A model generated the notes under the pieces. It was given only the letters and a program-made list of their open reading frames with translations, was not told where the DNA came from and searched no databases. From Chara braunii (Eukaryota > Streptophyta > Charophyceae > Charales > Characeae): a stretch of DNA of 42,047 nucleotides. Shown piece by piece: positions 28,436 to 37,211 of this stretch. A program made the position numbers and the translations under genes. The DNA lies in the NCBI GenBank assembly GCA_003427395.1, contig BFEA01000007.1, forward strand, positions 5,049,046 to 5,091,092, read 5' to 3'. Numbering within the stretch: position 1 is the stretch's first letter; the number at the start of each line of letters is the position of its first letter.

Positions 28436-28455
28436 GAGCATTAGCCGCTCTTACT
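28414..28455 (+). promoter_or_regulatory. Candidate programmed -1 frameshift signal, element B
   Basis: The heptamer GGGAAAC (28414-28420) is read G GGA AAC in gag phase. After a 10-nt spacer, AGTAGGAG (28431-28438, including the gag TAG) pairs with CTCTTACT (28448-28455), closing the 9-nt loop CATTAGCCG; one G-U pair. The -1 frame is open from the heptamer as KHLGPVGALAALTRAEVV into pol. Heptamer identity, spacer, stem and loop lengths match element D exactly and element C in form. In known systems such signals make a few percent of ribosomes produce Gag-Pol. Confidence 0.82.
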
Positions 28456-29055
28456 CGCGCTGAAGTGGTAACGTTGCCTTCCCCACTTCAGGCGTTGGCC
28501 AAGGCTAGAGACCCACGTATCGCCCCACAGATACATTCAGACCCACCGACGCTCTGTTCGAGAGATGTGTCTGAGGCCCTAGAGGAGTTAGAGACTGAGT
28601 GATCAGGGAAGGACCCTAGGGACTCTTGGGCGAAGATAAGTAGAGGTCCAAAGGGTGAACATTTCGTGGTAGAAGTTGATGTAGGTGGTCAAAAAGTGGG
28701 CGCCTTCGCAGACATAGGCTCTACGTGAAATTTCATTAGTCGTGCTTGTGTGGATAGACTGCGCTTAGGGGACCAAGTGCAGCGGCTTAGCAGAACTGTA
28801 GCTTCTACGCTGGCCAACAAGCACCAAATGTTGGTAAAAGACTATGTCAAGGACGTAGTCTGCACCTTCTCCTATGGAGGAGGGGAAGTGAGTCATAAAA
28901 TCTCCTTTCTGGTTAGCGACGAACTGCCCTTTGATATGCTCCTAGGTATGTACTACCTCGAGGTCGCTCAACCGCAGTTTGATTGGGATAGAAAGGTATT
29001 GATTCGCCCAACAGTAGATCTGTTAGATTGCAAAAGTTCAAAGCTAGCAGTCTGA
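28436..29055 (+). pseudogene. Element B: pol N-terminal linker and aspartic protease
   Basis: In the -1 frame after gag: VEALEELETE with a stop at 28600-28602, then KGEHFVVEVDVGGQKVGAFA and active site D-I-G-S-T (Thr to Ile), directly followed by TGA at 28726-28728 where D has an Arg codon. TGA for CGA is a C-to-T change at a CpG. The rest reads NFISRACVDRLRLGDQVQRL and DMLLGMYYLEVAQPQF. The protease is inactive on two counts. Confidence 0.85.
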
Positions 29056-31874
29056 TAGAAAACTACGGGTGCATGTGTGCGTCATCCTTCTATAACTATT
29101 ATAAGCAGAATCGCGAGGAGGGCATGTATCTAGTATTTGTCTCTGAGAAAGGGGAGGCCGTAAAAACACAGGGATGGATTCGGCCTAGTACCTCCCCTTA
29201 CGGCGCTCCAATCCTATTCGTACCGAAGAAGGGAGGTACCTTGAGTATGTGCATTGACTATAGGGGCCTCAATGCCATCACCGTTAAGAACGCGGAGCCC
29301 CTACCCCACATCGACGATCTCTTGGATAGAGTGCAAGGATGTCGGTACTTCACCAAGATAGATCTCAAGTCCGGATACCATCAAATTGCCATTAGGCCTA
29401 AGGATCAGCACAAAACCGCATTTCAGACCAGGTATGGTCTGTACGAGTTTGTGGTGATGCCCTTTGGACTATGCAATGCACCTGGTACGTTCCAGCACGC
29501 GATGAACATGATTTTTCATGACTACTTAGACAAGTTTATCGTCGTGTACCTCGACGATATTCTCATCTTTAGTAGGACTGTAGAGGAGCACGCTGAGCAC
29601 TTGAAAACAGTGCTAGGTCTCCTAAGACAACACCAGTACAAGGTTAACTTGGAGAAATGCGAGTTTGGTCGCACCAAGATCTTGTACTTGGGTCATGAAA
29701 TCTTAGCAGATGGATTGAGGCCAGATGATGCCAAGGTGGCCAGCATACGTGACTGGCCCAGACCTCAGACTGTTACTGAGGTCAGATCGTTTTTGGGGAT
29801 GACGGGCTACTATTGTCCGTTGGTGAAAAACTATAGTACTATAGCTTCCCCATTGACAGATCTAACTCGACTGGACACCCCTTGGGAGTGGACTGAAGAG
29901 TGTGAGGCGGCCTTCAGGAAACTGAAGTATGCCCTGACACACAATGAGGTTCTTAAACTTCCTGATCCTGATAAGCCATTTGTCGTGACCACAGACGCCA
30001 GCCAATATGGCATAGGCGCGGTCCTTGCGCAAAAGGAGCGGCCCAAGTTGAGACCTATCGAGTATATGAGCAAAAAGATGTCATCCCAAAAACTAGCTAA
30101 ATCCACTTATGAGCGCAAGCTCTACGCCCTATATAGAGCGCTGGTACATTGGCGACACTATCTCCTTGGCAGATTCTTCTACGTCAGATCTGACCATGAG
30201 ACCTTGCGCTGGATCAAGACTCAGTCAGTACTCTCTGACGCACTCAAGCGCTGGATACAAGTGATAGACATGTATGACTATCAACTTGATCCAATCAAGG
30301 GAGAGTACAACAAAGTGGCTAATGCGTTATCTCGCCGGGCGGATTATTTGAGCGCACTAGTAACTGAGTTTGGCATATCTAGCGACTTAACTCGATCATT
30401 GGTGGATGCCTATCAGCAAGATCCAGTTATGTCTGAGATCATCCGTAGATTCCAAGCAAAGGACAAAAAGACTTTGGACGAATTTACGATGGTAGACGGC
30501 TTGCTGTTTCTTGAGAAGGCAGGGAATAAAAGATTGTGTGTTCCCAGTAGTGAGTCTTTGCATACTTTATTTTTAGGAGAATGTCATGATGCAACGGGTC
30601 ATTTTGGATACAAGAAGACATCAGCAAACTTAGTACAGAGATTCTGGTGGCCCTCTATGATGCTAGATGCGAAACGCTATGTTGAAACTTGCCAGGTTTG
30701 CCAGAGGGACAAACCAAGGACTCAGGCTCCGCTTGGGCTGATCAAGCCCTTGCCAATTCCTGAAGGACCTGGTCAGAGTGTGTCCATGGACTTCATGGAC
30801 ACTCTTGTGACCTGTAAATCCGGCAAAAGGCATATCTTCGTAATAGTGGACCGCTTTACTAAGTATGCAAGACTAATCGCTATGCCAGAAACATCTAAAA
30901 CTGACCACGTCATCAAATTGTTTATGGATAATTGGGTACGCGATTTTGGTTTGCCTACATCTATTGTTAGTGACAGGGATGTGAGATTCACAAGTGAACT
31001 GTGGCAGTCAACCGCTGAACAGATGGGCACAAAACTCCAAATGACCTCAGGGAATCACCCCGAGTCAAATGGCCAGGCAGAACAGATGAACCGAGTAGTA
31101 CAACACCTGCTTAGGCATTCTATTAAGCCAAGTCAGGATGACTGGGACGAGAAGTTATCGCTCGTCGCCAGCCTATACAACAATGTTGTGCACAGTGCTA
31201 CCGGTATAACTCCCAACCAGTTACATCTTGGTTGGAAGCCCATAACTCCACTTGACTTTCTGCTACCAGAAAGACAACCCACTGCAGCACCTGGTAGCAT
31301 AGACTTTGCTGTCAAATGTGAACAGATGTTGCAGCAGGCCGTTGAACATATTAGGAAGTCTCAGGATGCTATGATCGCATCTGAGAATAAGCATAGACGG
31401 CCCTCTAACTTTCAGGTAGGTGATAGAGTCTGGGTAAAATCATATGAACTAGGTCATGAGATGGGAATATCCAAAAAACTGATGTCACAGTATTTTGGGC
31501 CCTGGGAGATCGTGGACATTGTAGGGGATCAACCAGATGGGCCTTCATACGTGATCCGTATTCCTGCACACCTACGCACTTACCCTATGTTCCATGCTTC
31601 CAAGTTGGCACCTTTCGCTGCTACAGAGCAGTTTCCTTCAAGAAGATCAATGCTGCCCCCAACCATGGACGGCGAGGTGGACATCGATCAGATTGTGGAG
31701 CATCGAATGATGCCTGTTCCTCGACCATCAGGCAGAGGGCGCCCTCCTAAACTGAGAATGCAGTATCGTGTGAGCTTCAGACATCACCTCGATCCCAAGG
31801 AAGATCGCTGGTTCACACGAGAGGAACTCATGAGAACAGCACCTCAAGTGATTGCAGGCTATCAAAGAGAATGA
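29028..31874 (+). CDS. Element B: long open pol frame (RT, RNase H, integrase, tail)
   Basis: About 948 codons without a stop, opening at TTG, so not an independent gene start but the interior of Gag-Pol. Order: LIENYGCMCASSFYNYYKQ; RT from QGWIRPSTSPYGAP, KIDLKSGYHQI (one motif A), [19 protein letters not shown]; RNase H TTDASQYGIGAVLAQ, YERKLYALYRAL, SDHETLRW; ANALSRRADYL; integrase HHCC (HDATGHFG ... CQVCQRDKP), SVSMDF, SIVSDRD, ESNGQAEQM (DDE complete); tail GDRVWVKS, MFHASKL, DRWFTREELMRTAPQVIAGY. Defects: about 63 residues are missing before QGWIRP compared with D (deletion junction near 29168-29172), and the RNase H Glu is Lys (AAG 30117-30119). Integrase looks intact, RT lacks its N-terminal fingers. 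Confidence 0.93.
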   Translation: MQKFKASSLIENYGCMCASSFYNYYKQNREEGMYLVFVSEKGEAVKTQGWIRPSTSPYGAPILFVPKKGGTLSMCIDYRGLNAITVKNAEPLPHIDDLLDRVQGCRYFTKIDLKSGYHQIAIRPKDQHKTAFQTRYGLYEFVVMPFGLCNAPGTFQHAMNMIFHDYLDKFIVVYLDDILIFSRTVEEHAEHLKTVLGLLRQHQYKVNLEKCEFGRTKILYLGHEILADGLRPDDAKVASIRDWPRPQTVTEVRSFLGMTGYYCPLVKNYSTIASPLTDLTRLDTPWEWTEECEAAFRKLKYALTHNEVLKLPDPDKPFVVTTDASQYGIGAVLAQKERPKLRPIEYMSKKMSSQKLAKSTYERKLYALYRALVHWRHYLLGRFFYVRSDHETLRWIKTQSVLSDALKRWIQVIDMYDYQLDPIKGEYNKVANALSRRADYLSALVTEFGISSDLTRSLVDAYQQDPVMSEIIRRFQAKDKKTLDEFTMVDGLLFLEKAGNKRLCVPSSESLHTLFLGECHDATGHFGYKKTSANLVQRFWWPSMMLDAKRYVETCQVCQRDKPRTQAPLGLIKPLPIPEGPGQSVSMDFMDTLVTCKSGKRHIFVIVDRFTKYARLIAMPETSKTDHVIKLFMDNWVRDFGLPTSIVSDRDVRFTSELWQSTAEQMGTKLQMTSGNHPESNGQAEQMNRVVQHLLRHSIKPSQDDWDEKLSLVASLYNNVVHSATGITPNQLHLGWKPITPLDFLLPERQPTAAPGSIDFAVKCEQMLQQAVEHIRKSQDAMIASENKHRRPSNFQVGDRVWVKSYELGHEMGISKKLMSQYFGPWEIVDIVGDQPDGPSYVIRIPAHLRTYPMFHASKLAPFAATEQFPSRRSMLPPTMDGEVDIDQIVEHRMMPVPRPSGRGRPPKLRMQYRVSFRHHLDPKEDRWFTREELMRTAPQVIAGYQRE

Positions 31875-31924
31875 AAAGGGAAGATGCCTGCAGAATAAGA
31901 GACTTCTCAGAGGACTAACGAAGT

Positions 31925-31938
31925 AAAGGAGGAGGGAA
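31925..31938 (+). other. Polypurine tract of element B
   Basis: AAAGGAGGAGGGAA lies immediately before a TG that begins the 3' LTR, 50 bp after the pol stop. It is where plus-strand synthesis would start. Confidence 0.85.
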
Positions 31939-31988
31939 TGCGAGGATCAAGGTCCTCAGTAGGCCTAAGGGGCCCTGTTTGCAGCATT

Positions 31989-32060
31989 GCCCGCCCTAAG
32001 TGAAGGCGGAGGTGCCCGCCCTAAGTGAAGGCGGAGGTGCCCGCCCTAAGTGAAGGCGGG
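31989..32060 (+). promoter_or_regulatory. 25-bp unit, three copies, in U3 of the element B LTR
   Basis: Units start at 31989, 32014 and 32039: GCCCGCCCTAAGTGAAGGCG followed by GAGGT. Each contains CCGCC and GGCGG as an inverted pair around CTAAGTGAA. A tandem array near the start of U3 is typical of LTR enhancers. Confidence 0.85.
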
Positions 32061-32356
32061 CTTGACATATCGCAAGAGGCCCTCGACTGTCAATTTCATA
32101 TTTGGGGTCCAGGCAGTTGCGACACGCCAGTTGGTTGAGAGAAACCCAAGCGGGCAACAAAGACATTTCCACAGCCCTCCGGGCTTTTCCAAAGAATGCA
32201 GGCCCTGGGCGTGATTCGCAGCCTCATACAGAGACAGTTGGGCGCCCAACCGAACGAGGCCCAGCAGCCCAGTAGCTGTTGTACACAGGCAGCCTTTTGG
32301 GGCCTTCCGAAAGCTTCTGGGCCCAGGCCATGGCAGCCAGGCAGGGCAAGCAGGCC

Positions 32357-32381
32357 AGCTCTTTCCATAAAGGAAAGAGCT
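32357..32381. repeat. Perfect hairpin in the element B LTR
   Basis: AGCTCTTTCC, loop ATAAA, GGAAAGAGCT: a 10-bp perfect stem (32357-32366 with 32372-32381). Confidence 0.93.
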
Positions 32382-32980
32382 CTCCGCTGGCAGCCTCATT
32401 CGGTCACTTGCTGGCTGGCGGCAGCGCTGCTGGAGCAATTGCTCGCGGCTCGCGGGCTGGCTGCCGGCATTGGAGCAAGAGGCTGCACACGTGCGATCGT
32501 GTGTGGGAGCAGGGCGCTGCTGAGGGCAGCGCCATAGCCAGCCTCCATAGCAGGCTGGGCTTGGATACACAGTGAGGCGCAGGGGTGGTCTTCGGGTGTA
32601 AGAGAGGACAGGTGTGGGTGTTAAGTCAGGGAAGGGCGAAGGATGATGATGATGATGATGTGAGGGCACTTACATGGGCGATATCTTCAAGTACTTCGGG
32701 TTGCCGCTGATGTCAACAGTTGCATTGTCTATTATTAGGCTGATCGTAGGTTTGTAGAAGTAGGCTGGGCGCTGAGCGCCAAGTAGGAGTGTGAAGGGAC
32801 TGGACTCTTGTGTTGCTGAAGGAGAGAGAAAGCTCTCCATGACATTGGTTTTCAGTACTACGAACCTCCATTGGTGTATTATTGGTGCAATGCTGCTCTC
32901 TGGACACAGTGTGACTATCTAGCTTTAATGTGATGGTATAATCTGGATTTGTCATCTCACTGTTGCTTATTTTCCTTGCA

Positions 32981-33578
32981 ATTCTGTCCTGCGTCAATGT
33001 TCACTTCACACATTGACTACGACACTAGCGCAACGCTGCGACACTGGCTCTACGCTGGCACTTGGGCGACTACGGCGACGCGCTGCTGGCTCGGCACGGT
33101 GACGGGCTGGCAATTGTCTTCTGGGCATGGTGATGTGGCAGCTGCCACGTATACTGTTGCTGACGTGGCGAGGCTACGTGACTGGTATTGCTGTTTAGAT
33201 TCATCGTCACTCGGGAGGAGATCATAATTGTGGGGCGATTGTAGATACGTACCTGGTTTTCTCGATGTCGACATTGCTCCAGCTCGCTGATGAGGACAGA
33301 TTGACGTGCCACGTGGCACATGGTGATAGAACTTCAGATTCGCATTCAGACTATTGATTATTGAGGTGTCGATCGATGAGGGAGCCCGAAGCAGAAGTGG
33401 GCATTGTCTTCTTTCTCCACTCTAAGTCTTTTCTCCCTCCTCTCTCCTTCGTCTGTGTATGTTTATCCCATCTCATTCTATCTGGACACGATTATGATTA
33501 TTGACAATCATTAGCAGGTTGATATTTATCTGGGCTTGCATTGTTGACAAGTGTCTTCACGTTCTGGGTTCATTGCAA
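32981..33578 (+). mobile_element. Element C: 5' LTR, missing its 5' part
   Basis: Matches 40540-41173 over its whole length (TCTGTCYTGCGTCAATGTT ... GACAAGTGTCTTCACGTT) and ends in TTGCA at 33578. The first about 335 bp of the LTR (compare 40205-40539) are absent, and the break coincides exactly with the end of B's 3' LTR. Confidence 0.92.
33307..33318. promoter_or_regulatory. Palindromic G-box in element C LTR (5' copy)
   Basis: TGCCACGTGGCA is a 12-bp perfect palindrome with the CACGTG core bound by plant bZIP and bHLH factors. It is conserved in the 3' LTR at 40905-40916. Binding is inferred, not shown. Confidence 0.7.
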
Positions 33579-33581
33579 TTT

Positions 33582-33593
33582 GGTATCAGAGCT
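33582..33593 (+). other. Primer-binding site of element C
   Basis: TGGTATCAGAGC, the standard initiator-Met-tRNA site, 3 bases after the LTR end. Confidence 0.92.
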
Positions 33594-34635
33594 GTACTCC
33601 TGATGATGTGACCGACGACGATGACCGTACGAGAACGACGACGACGTGAGAGAAAGAGAGATCGAGCGCACGTAAGGTGCTGACGTGGCATTGGTATCTC
33701 GACAGTGGAAAGTCCAGCAGGATCGCGCTGCGATCCAGATCCCGATCGATCGCATCTGCGATCGGGATGCATTGCTAACGTGGCTGGTGATTGTTGAGGA
33801 GTGCTGACGTGGCATTGCTGACTCACCACTCGTCTACTATGGTGAGTAGCTTCAGGCTGACGTGGCATTGTCTGACGTGGAACTCCATTACCTGGCTGAC
33901 GCGGCATTGTACGACGTCCTGATATTGCTCCTGACGTGTACCCCACTGATGATGCTGACTGGACTATCGTGTTGTCGTGGCAGGCTCAAGGCGCTGCTGT
34001 GTTGGCACACCAGGGGATACACGTGGCAGGCAGGAACGTGACTTACTCGACGAGGACAACGACGCACATTGCTGACGTGCACCCCATTGATGACCTTGAT
34101 TTGATTGGACATTCTGACATGGCATACTCTTTGAGTTGCTGAGTTGGCATGCTAGGGGTGACACGTAGCAGGCACGGATGTGCCTAAGTAAGAGTTGCAT
34201 TCTGATGACTGCAGCGGCACGGCTGGAAGACTGACATGGCTGTGGTGTTAGGCGTCAAATTGGGTGTTGATCACACAGGACCGAAGAAGAAGCAGCAGCA
34301 AGGGAAGAATGCTAACTATTGTTGCGATTTTATGATGGCAGACTTACCTGTTGTCTTGTGTTGTGTTGTGTACCTGTGTACTTACTTTTGTGTGTTGATG
34401 ATCATGCTGGCCTGAGTTGCGGTACCTGAAATAGAACAGAGCGTCATTACATAAAAATAGAACAATAATCAGGATTAGTAAAAAATTATGTTCCTTTCAA
34501 CTTCCTTGTTATTAAATCTTTCTGTTCAGACAGTGTAAATTTTGGTTCGGAATGCCGTTTAAATTATTCTCTCTCTTATTTATTTTGCGGTAGACCAACC
34601 TGACGGACAAATTTTCTTGTTTCTGTCCTCCGAAA
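33594..34635 (+). promoter_or_regulatory. Leader of element C with repeated TGACGTGGCA motifs
   Basis: Between primer site and gag, TGACGTGG or close variants occur around 33679, 33802, 33857, 33872, 33896 (TGACGCGG), 33932, 34074 and 34117 (TGACATGG), often as GCTGACGTGGCATTG. The LTR has further copies near 33160 and 40700. ACGT-core motifs of this kind are bound by plant bZIP factors. The repeats could equally be a plain minisatellite. 34420-34630 is AT-rich with no motif seen. Confidence 0.6.
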
Positions 34636-35580
34636 ATGTCTCACTTCCGGAAATGTTTGCAAAAGTCTATTCTGACGAGGTTTGTGACCACGTTTTTGTT
34701 TCCTATTCCGATCACGCTCTCCGTGGGCAATGGACTGTCTGAGATTAAGACTCGGACGCCGGATGAGAATAGGAAACAAGAACTGTTGGCCTTGTGGGAC
34801 AAGCTGTTGACTGAAGTACGTCTATCCGGACCGGATGCTGAACAACACATCCGTGACAGATTTGACTTGAAGACGGTTGAAGACCGTCTGAAGAAATCTA
34901 TCACAGTTGTGGAGGTTGTGGCAGCCGGGACTGAGGTCTCCAAACTGGTTGCCCACTGTCATTAGGCGCTGGACCAGTTTGCCCTGAAACAGCTGGAAGA
35001 AGTAATGGAATTGACTCGTAAAGGCGAGACTAAACCAGAAGTAACCGAGGCTACAATTGATGCAAACATCCAGCAGTTGAAAGAAACACTGGCTTGGAAG
35101 AAAGAAAGAAAGAAGAGCTGGCCAGAAGAAGAGAACAGGAACAAAGAAGAGAACAAAAAGTTAAGGAAGTTAGACAAGTGATTGGAACAGAAACTGAAGA
35201 AGAGGCTGACATGTCACATACATTGTCTCATATTGTGACTTACCTTACCTTTCTGGAAGAGAGAATTGACAGACAACAGACTCAGTTAGATGAGATTGTT
35301 GTAGGACTACGAACCATCACAAACATTGTGAAAGGACAAAACCAGATAGAGGGTAAGGGATAAGAAAACCAAGAAGAAAAAGAAGATAAGAAAGAAGTGA
35401 AGAAGTTGATGGGAGATGCCATCAAGTCTGCTGGTCCTGTAATTTAGACGTCGACCAATGGGAATGGACCGTCGAGTCCACCGTCCTCTCCGTCTAACTC
35501 CTCTCATTTGTCTCCTTCTCCCAAGTCTCCTTCTTCGACAACTCCGGACAAGACAAGTGCAGAATCAGAGAAGCCAAAAG
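34636..35580 (+). pseudogene. Element C: gag N-terminal coiled-coil region
   Basis: From ATG 34636: NRKQELLALWDKLLTEV and RFDLKTVEDRLKKSITVVE, a TAG at 34963-34965, then QLEEVMELTRKGE. A frame change near 35094 leads to EERKKEELARRREQEQRREQ and LEERIDRQQTQLDEIVVGL, a long Lys/Glu/Arg coiled coil. A stop at 35361 and another at 35446-35448 precede a Ser/Pro-rich linker (PSSPPSSPSNSSHLSPSPKS). Such coils precede the capsid in elements B and E too. Confidence 0.75.
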
Positions 35581-36396
35581 AAGAAAGAGAAAGTGAAAAT
35601 GAAGTCGCCTTTTACGTTTAGTAATAAGAAAGATGAGAGTCTGCTTCTATGGATTGTTGAAATCCAAACGTATGTTAGCACTGCTCCGTTCGAACTGGAG
35701 TCCCAAGTTGCATTCACCACCTCTTGCATGGGAGGTGAGGCCAAACAATGGGTGTTGGCCAAGGCCAACGCCGCGGGATTTGATGACATCGGTGAATGGG
35801 CCAAGACATTGACCTTGAAACAGTTCTTAGCCAAGATCAAGGACCGTTTTCTCGACCAGACAACGGCCGACAAGGCATTTGACCAATTAACGACGATTGG
35901 TCAAAAGCATTGGACGTCGGTCGAGGCTTTGCCCCATGAAGTCCACCGATTGTTGCAAGTTCCAGGATTGAACTTGCAAGACAGCCAAGTGTTGTATATC
36001 TACTCCCGCGCGTTGCCTGAGCCCATCCGGGGACACCTGGTTGCCGAAGCGAAGTCAGGTTAGTATAACTATAAGCAATTTCGAGACCTCGCTCTGCAAA
36101 AGGAGCAAATGACTTCTCAGGTTAAAAACTCCTATGCAGCTATAGTTAAGACTGAAGGAGGAGGAGGGGGGAAGACGTATGATGGGAAACGAGTTCTCTG
36201 GCGACAAAAGCGCCAGGACCACATCCTCGTTGTCTTTGATGATGACACGGTGGAAAAGTGGTCTGGGGAAGACGTGAATGAAAGGGATAACAACACTGAC
36301 TCCGAGAAAGGGGAAGTCACTGCTGCTGTAGCCACCAAGGGAAGGCCACCCAGAAATGTTGCAAGAGAAACCACACCCGTTTCCATGGCACCCTAG
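35580..36396 (+). pseudogene. Element C: gag capsid domain
   Basis: Entered by a frame change near 35580. Reads SPFTFSNKKDESLLLWIVEI, AFTTSCMGGEAKQWVLAKA, LKQFLAKIKDRFLDQTTADK, VEALPHEVHRLLQVPGL and LPEPIRGHLVAEAKSG: the retrotransposon-gag capsid fold. TAG at 36061-36063 interrupts, the frame continues as YNYKQFRDLALQKEQ and closes at 36394-36396. Confidence 0.88.
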
Positions 36397-36550
36397 CATT
36401 ACCGAAGGGAAGCCTTGGTTAAAGATGGGGATGACTCGTGAGACTTGGCAGGAGCCCATAGACAATGCGCAATGTCTTAAGTGTGGCACGTCGGGACATG
36501 TGATCGCATACTGCCCCTTGATTAGAAACCCAAAAGCGAGCAGCCAGTAG
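36397..36550 (+). pseudogene. Element C: nucleocapsid zinc knuckle and gag end
   Basis: After a frame change near 36390: MGMTRETWQEPIDNAQCLKC, knuckle C-x2-C-x4-H-x4-C (CLKCGTSGHVIAYC), ending KASSQ and TAG at 36548-36550. The text CCAGTAGGA around the stop is the same as in B and D. Confidence 0.88.
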
Positions 36551-36570
36551 GAGTAACATCTGCTCCTATT
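36529..36570 (+). promoter_or_regulatory. Candidate programmed -1 frameshift signal, element C
   Basis: The heptamer CCCAAAA (36529-36535) is read C CCA AAA in gag phase. After a 10-nt spacer, AGTAGGAG (36546-36553) pairs with CTCCTATT (36563-36570) around the 9-nt loop TAACATCTG; one G-U pair. The -1 frame then reads PVGVTSAPIEIKTG. CATCTG of the loop can also pair with CAGGTG at 36581-36586, which would make a pseudoknot. Confidence 0.8.
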
Positions 36571-37211
36571 GAGATAAAGACAGGTGAGGCGCCTACGAAC
36601 CCTTCTTACCCTTCTTCTCATATGGCAGAGGATGATTCTTCCTTACCCCATCATCCAGACCGCCCTGATATTGTCTTGTGTTCTGTCCCTCTCGATGACT
36701 CCCTTGATGGGCTAGGTAATGATTTGTTAGCCTTACGTACCTCATGAGCTCGAAAAGCAAAGTCTAAAGGTGAATCGTTGTTTGCATATGTAGAAATCGC
36801 ACGATTACAAGTGGGTGCGTTGTTGGTCCTACATATCTGAGAAAGCAATCCTCAAGTTGCATCTCGGAATGAAGGTAAAAGACTTGTATCGACCGATCAC
36901 GTCTATGTTAGCGGAGAAGAGTACGATCACTGTCTCCCAGTACGTTGATCGTATTAAGTGTCAATTTAGAACTAGAGAAGGAAATAAGATTATGCATGAG
37001 TTATCCTTCCTTCCTAGTTGAGAATAATTTGCCTTTTGATCTCATTCTGGATATGGACTGGCACGAGGAAGCCAACCCAGATATTGATTTCAAAAGAAAG
37101 ATTGTGCAACTGAAGGATGCACAATCTAAAATGAAATTTACCAAGTATCATAAGTCTAGCTCTAACTCTAGTTTGTCTTTCTGTTGTATGAGTTATCCAG
37201 CTTTCTGATCA
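36551..37211 (+). pseudogene. Element C: aspartic protease, active site deleted
   Basis: The -1 frame reads ...DDSLDGLGNDLLALRTS, a TGA, then KSKGESLFAYVEIARLQVGALL, and jumps to YISEKAILKLHLGMKVKDLY. In relatives D-T/S/C-G-A-T lies between these two parts, so a short deletion near 36824-36830 removed the catalytic Asp loop and changed phase. A second shift near 37015 leads to NNLPFDLILDMDWHEEANPD, the second loop. Confidence 0.85.

Larger units (their letters stand above)
31939..32980 (+). mobile_element. Element B: 3' LTR
   Basis: Begins TGCGAGG after the polypurine tract and ends TTGCA at 32980; about 1042 bp. The last 113 bp match the 5' LTR remnant. It contains a 25-bp triplicated unit near its start and GC-rich inverted repeats at 32190-32560. 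Confidence 0.85.

Noticed and set aside
29028-29030. Independent start of element B pol
   Set aside because: The codon is TTG and homology to D runs upstream in another phase; pol is expressed as Gag-Pol by frameshift.
26551-31874. Calling element B autonomous because pol is open for about 948 codons
   Set aside because: Gag has two frameshifts, protease has a stop and a changed active site, RT lacks about 63 residues, and RNase H has lost its Glu.
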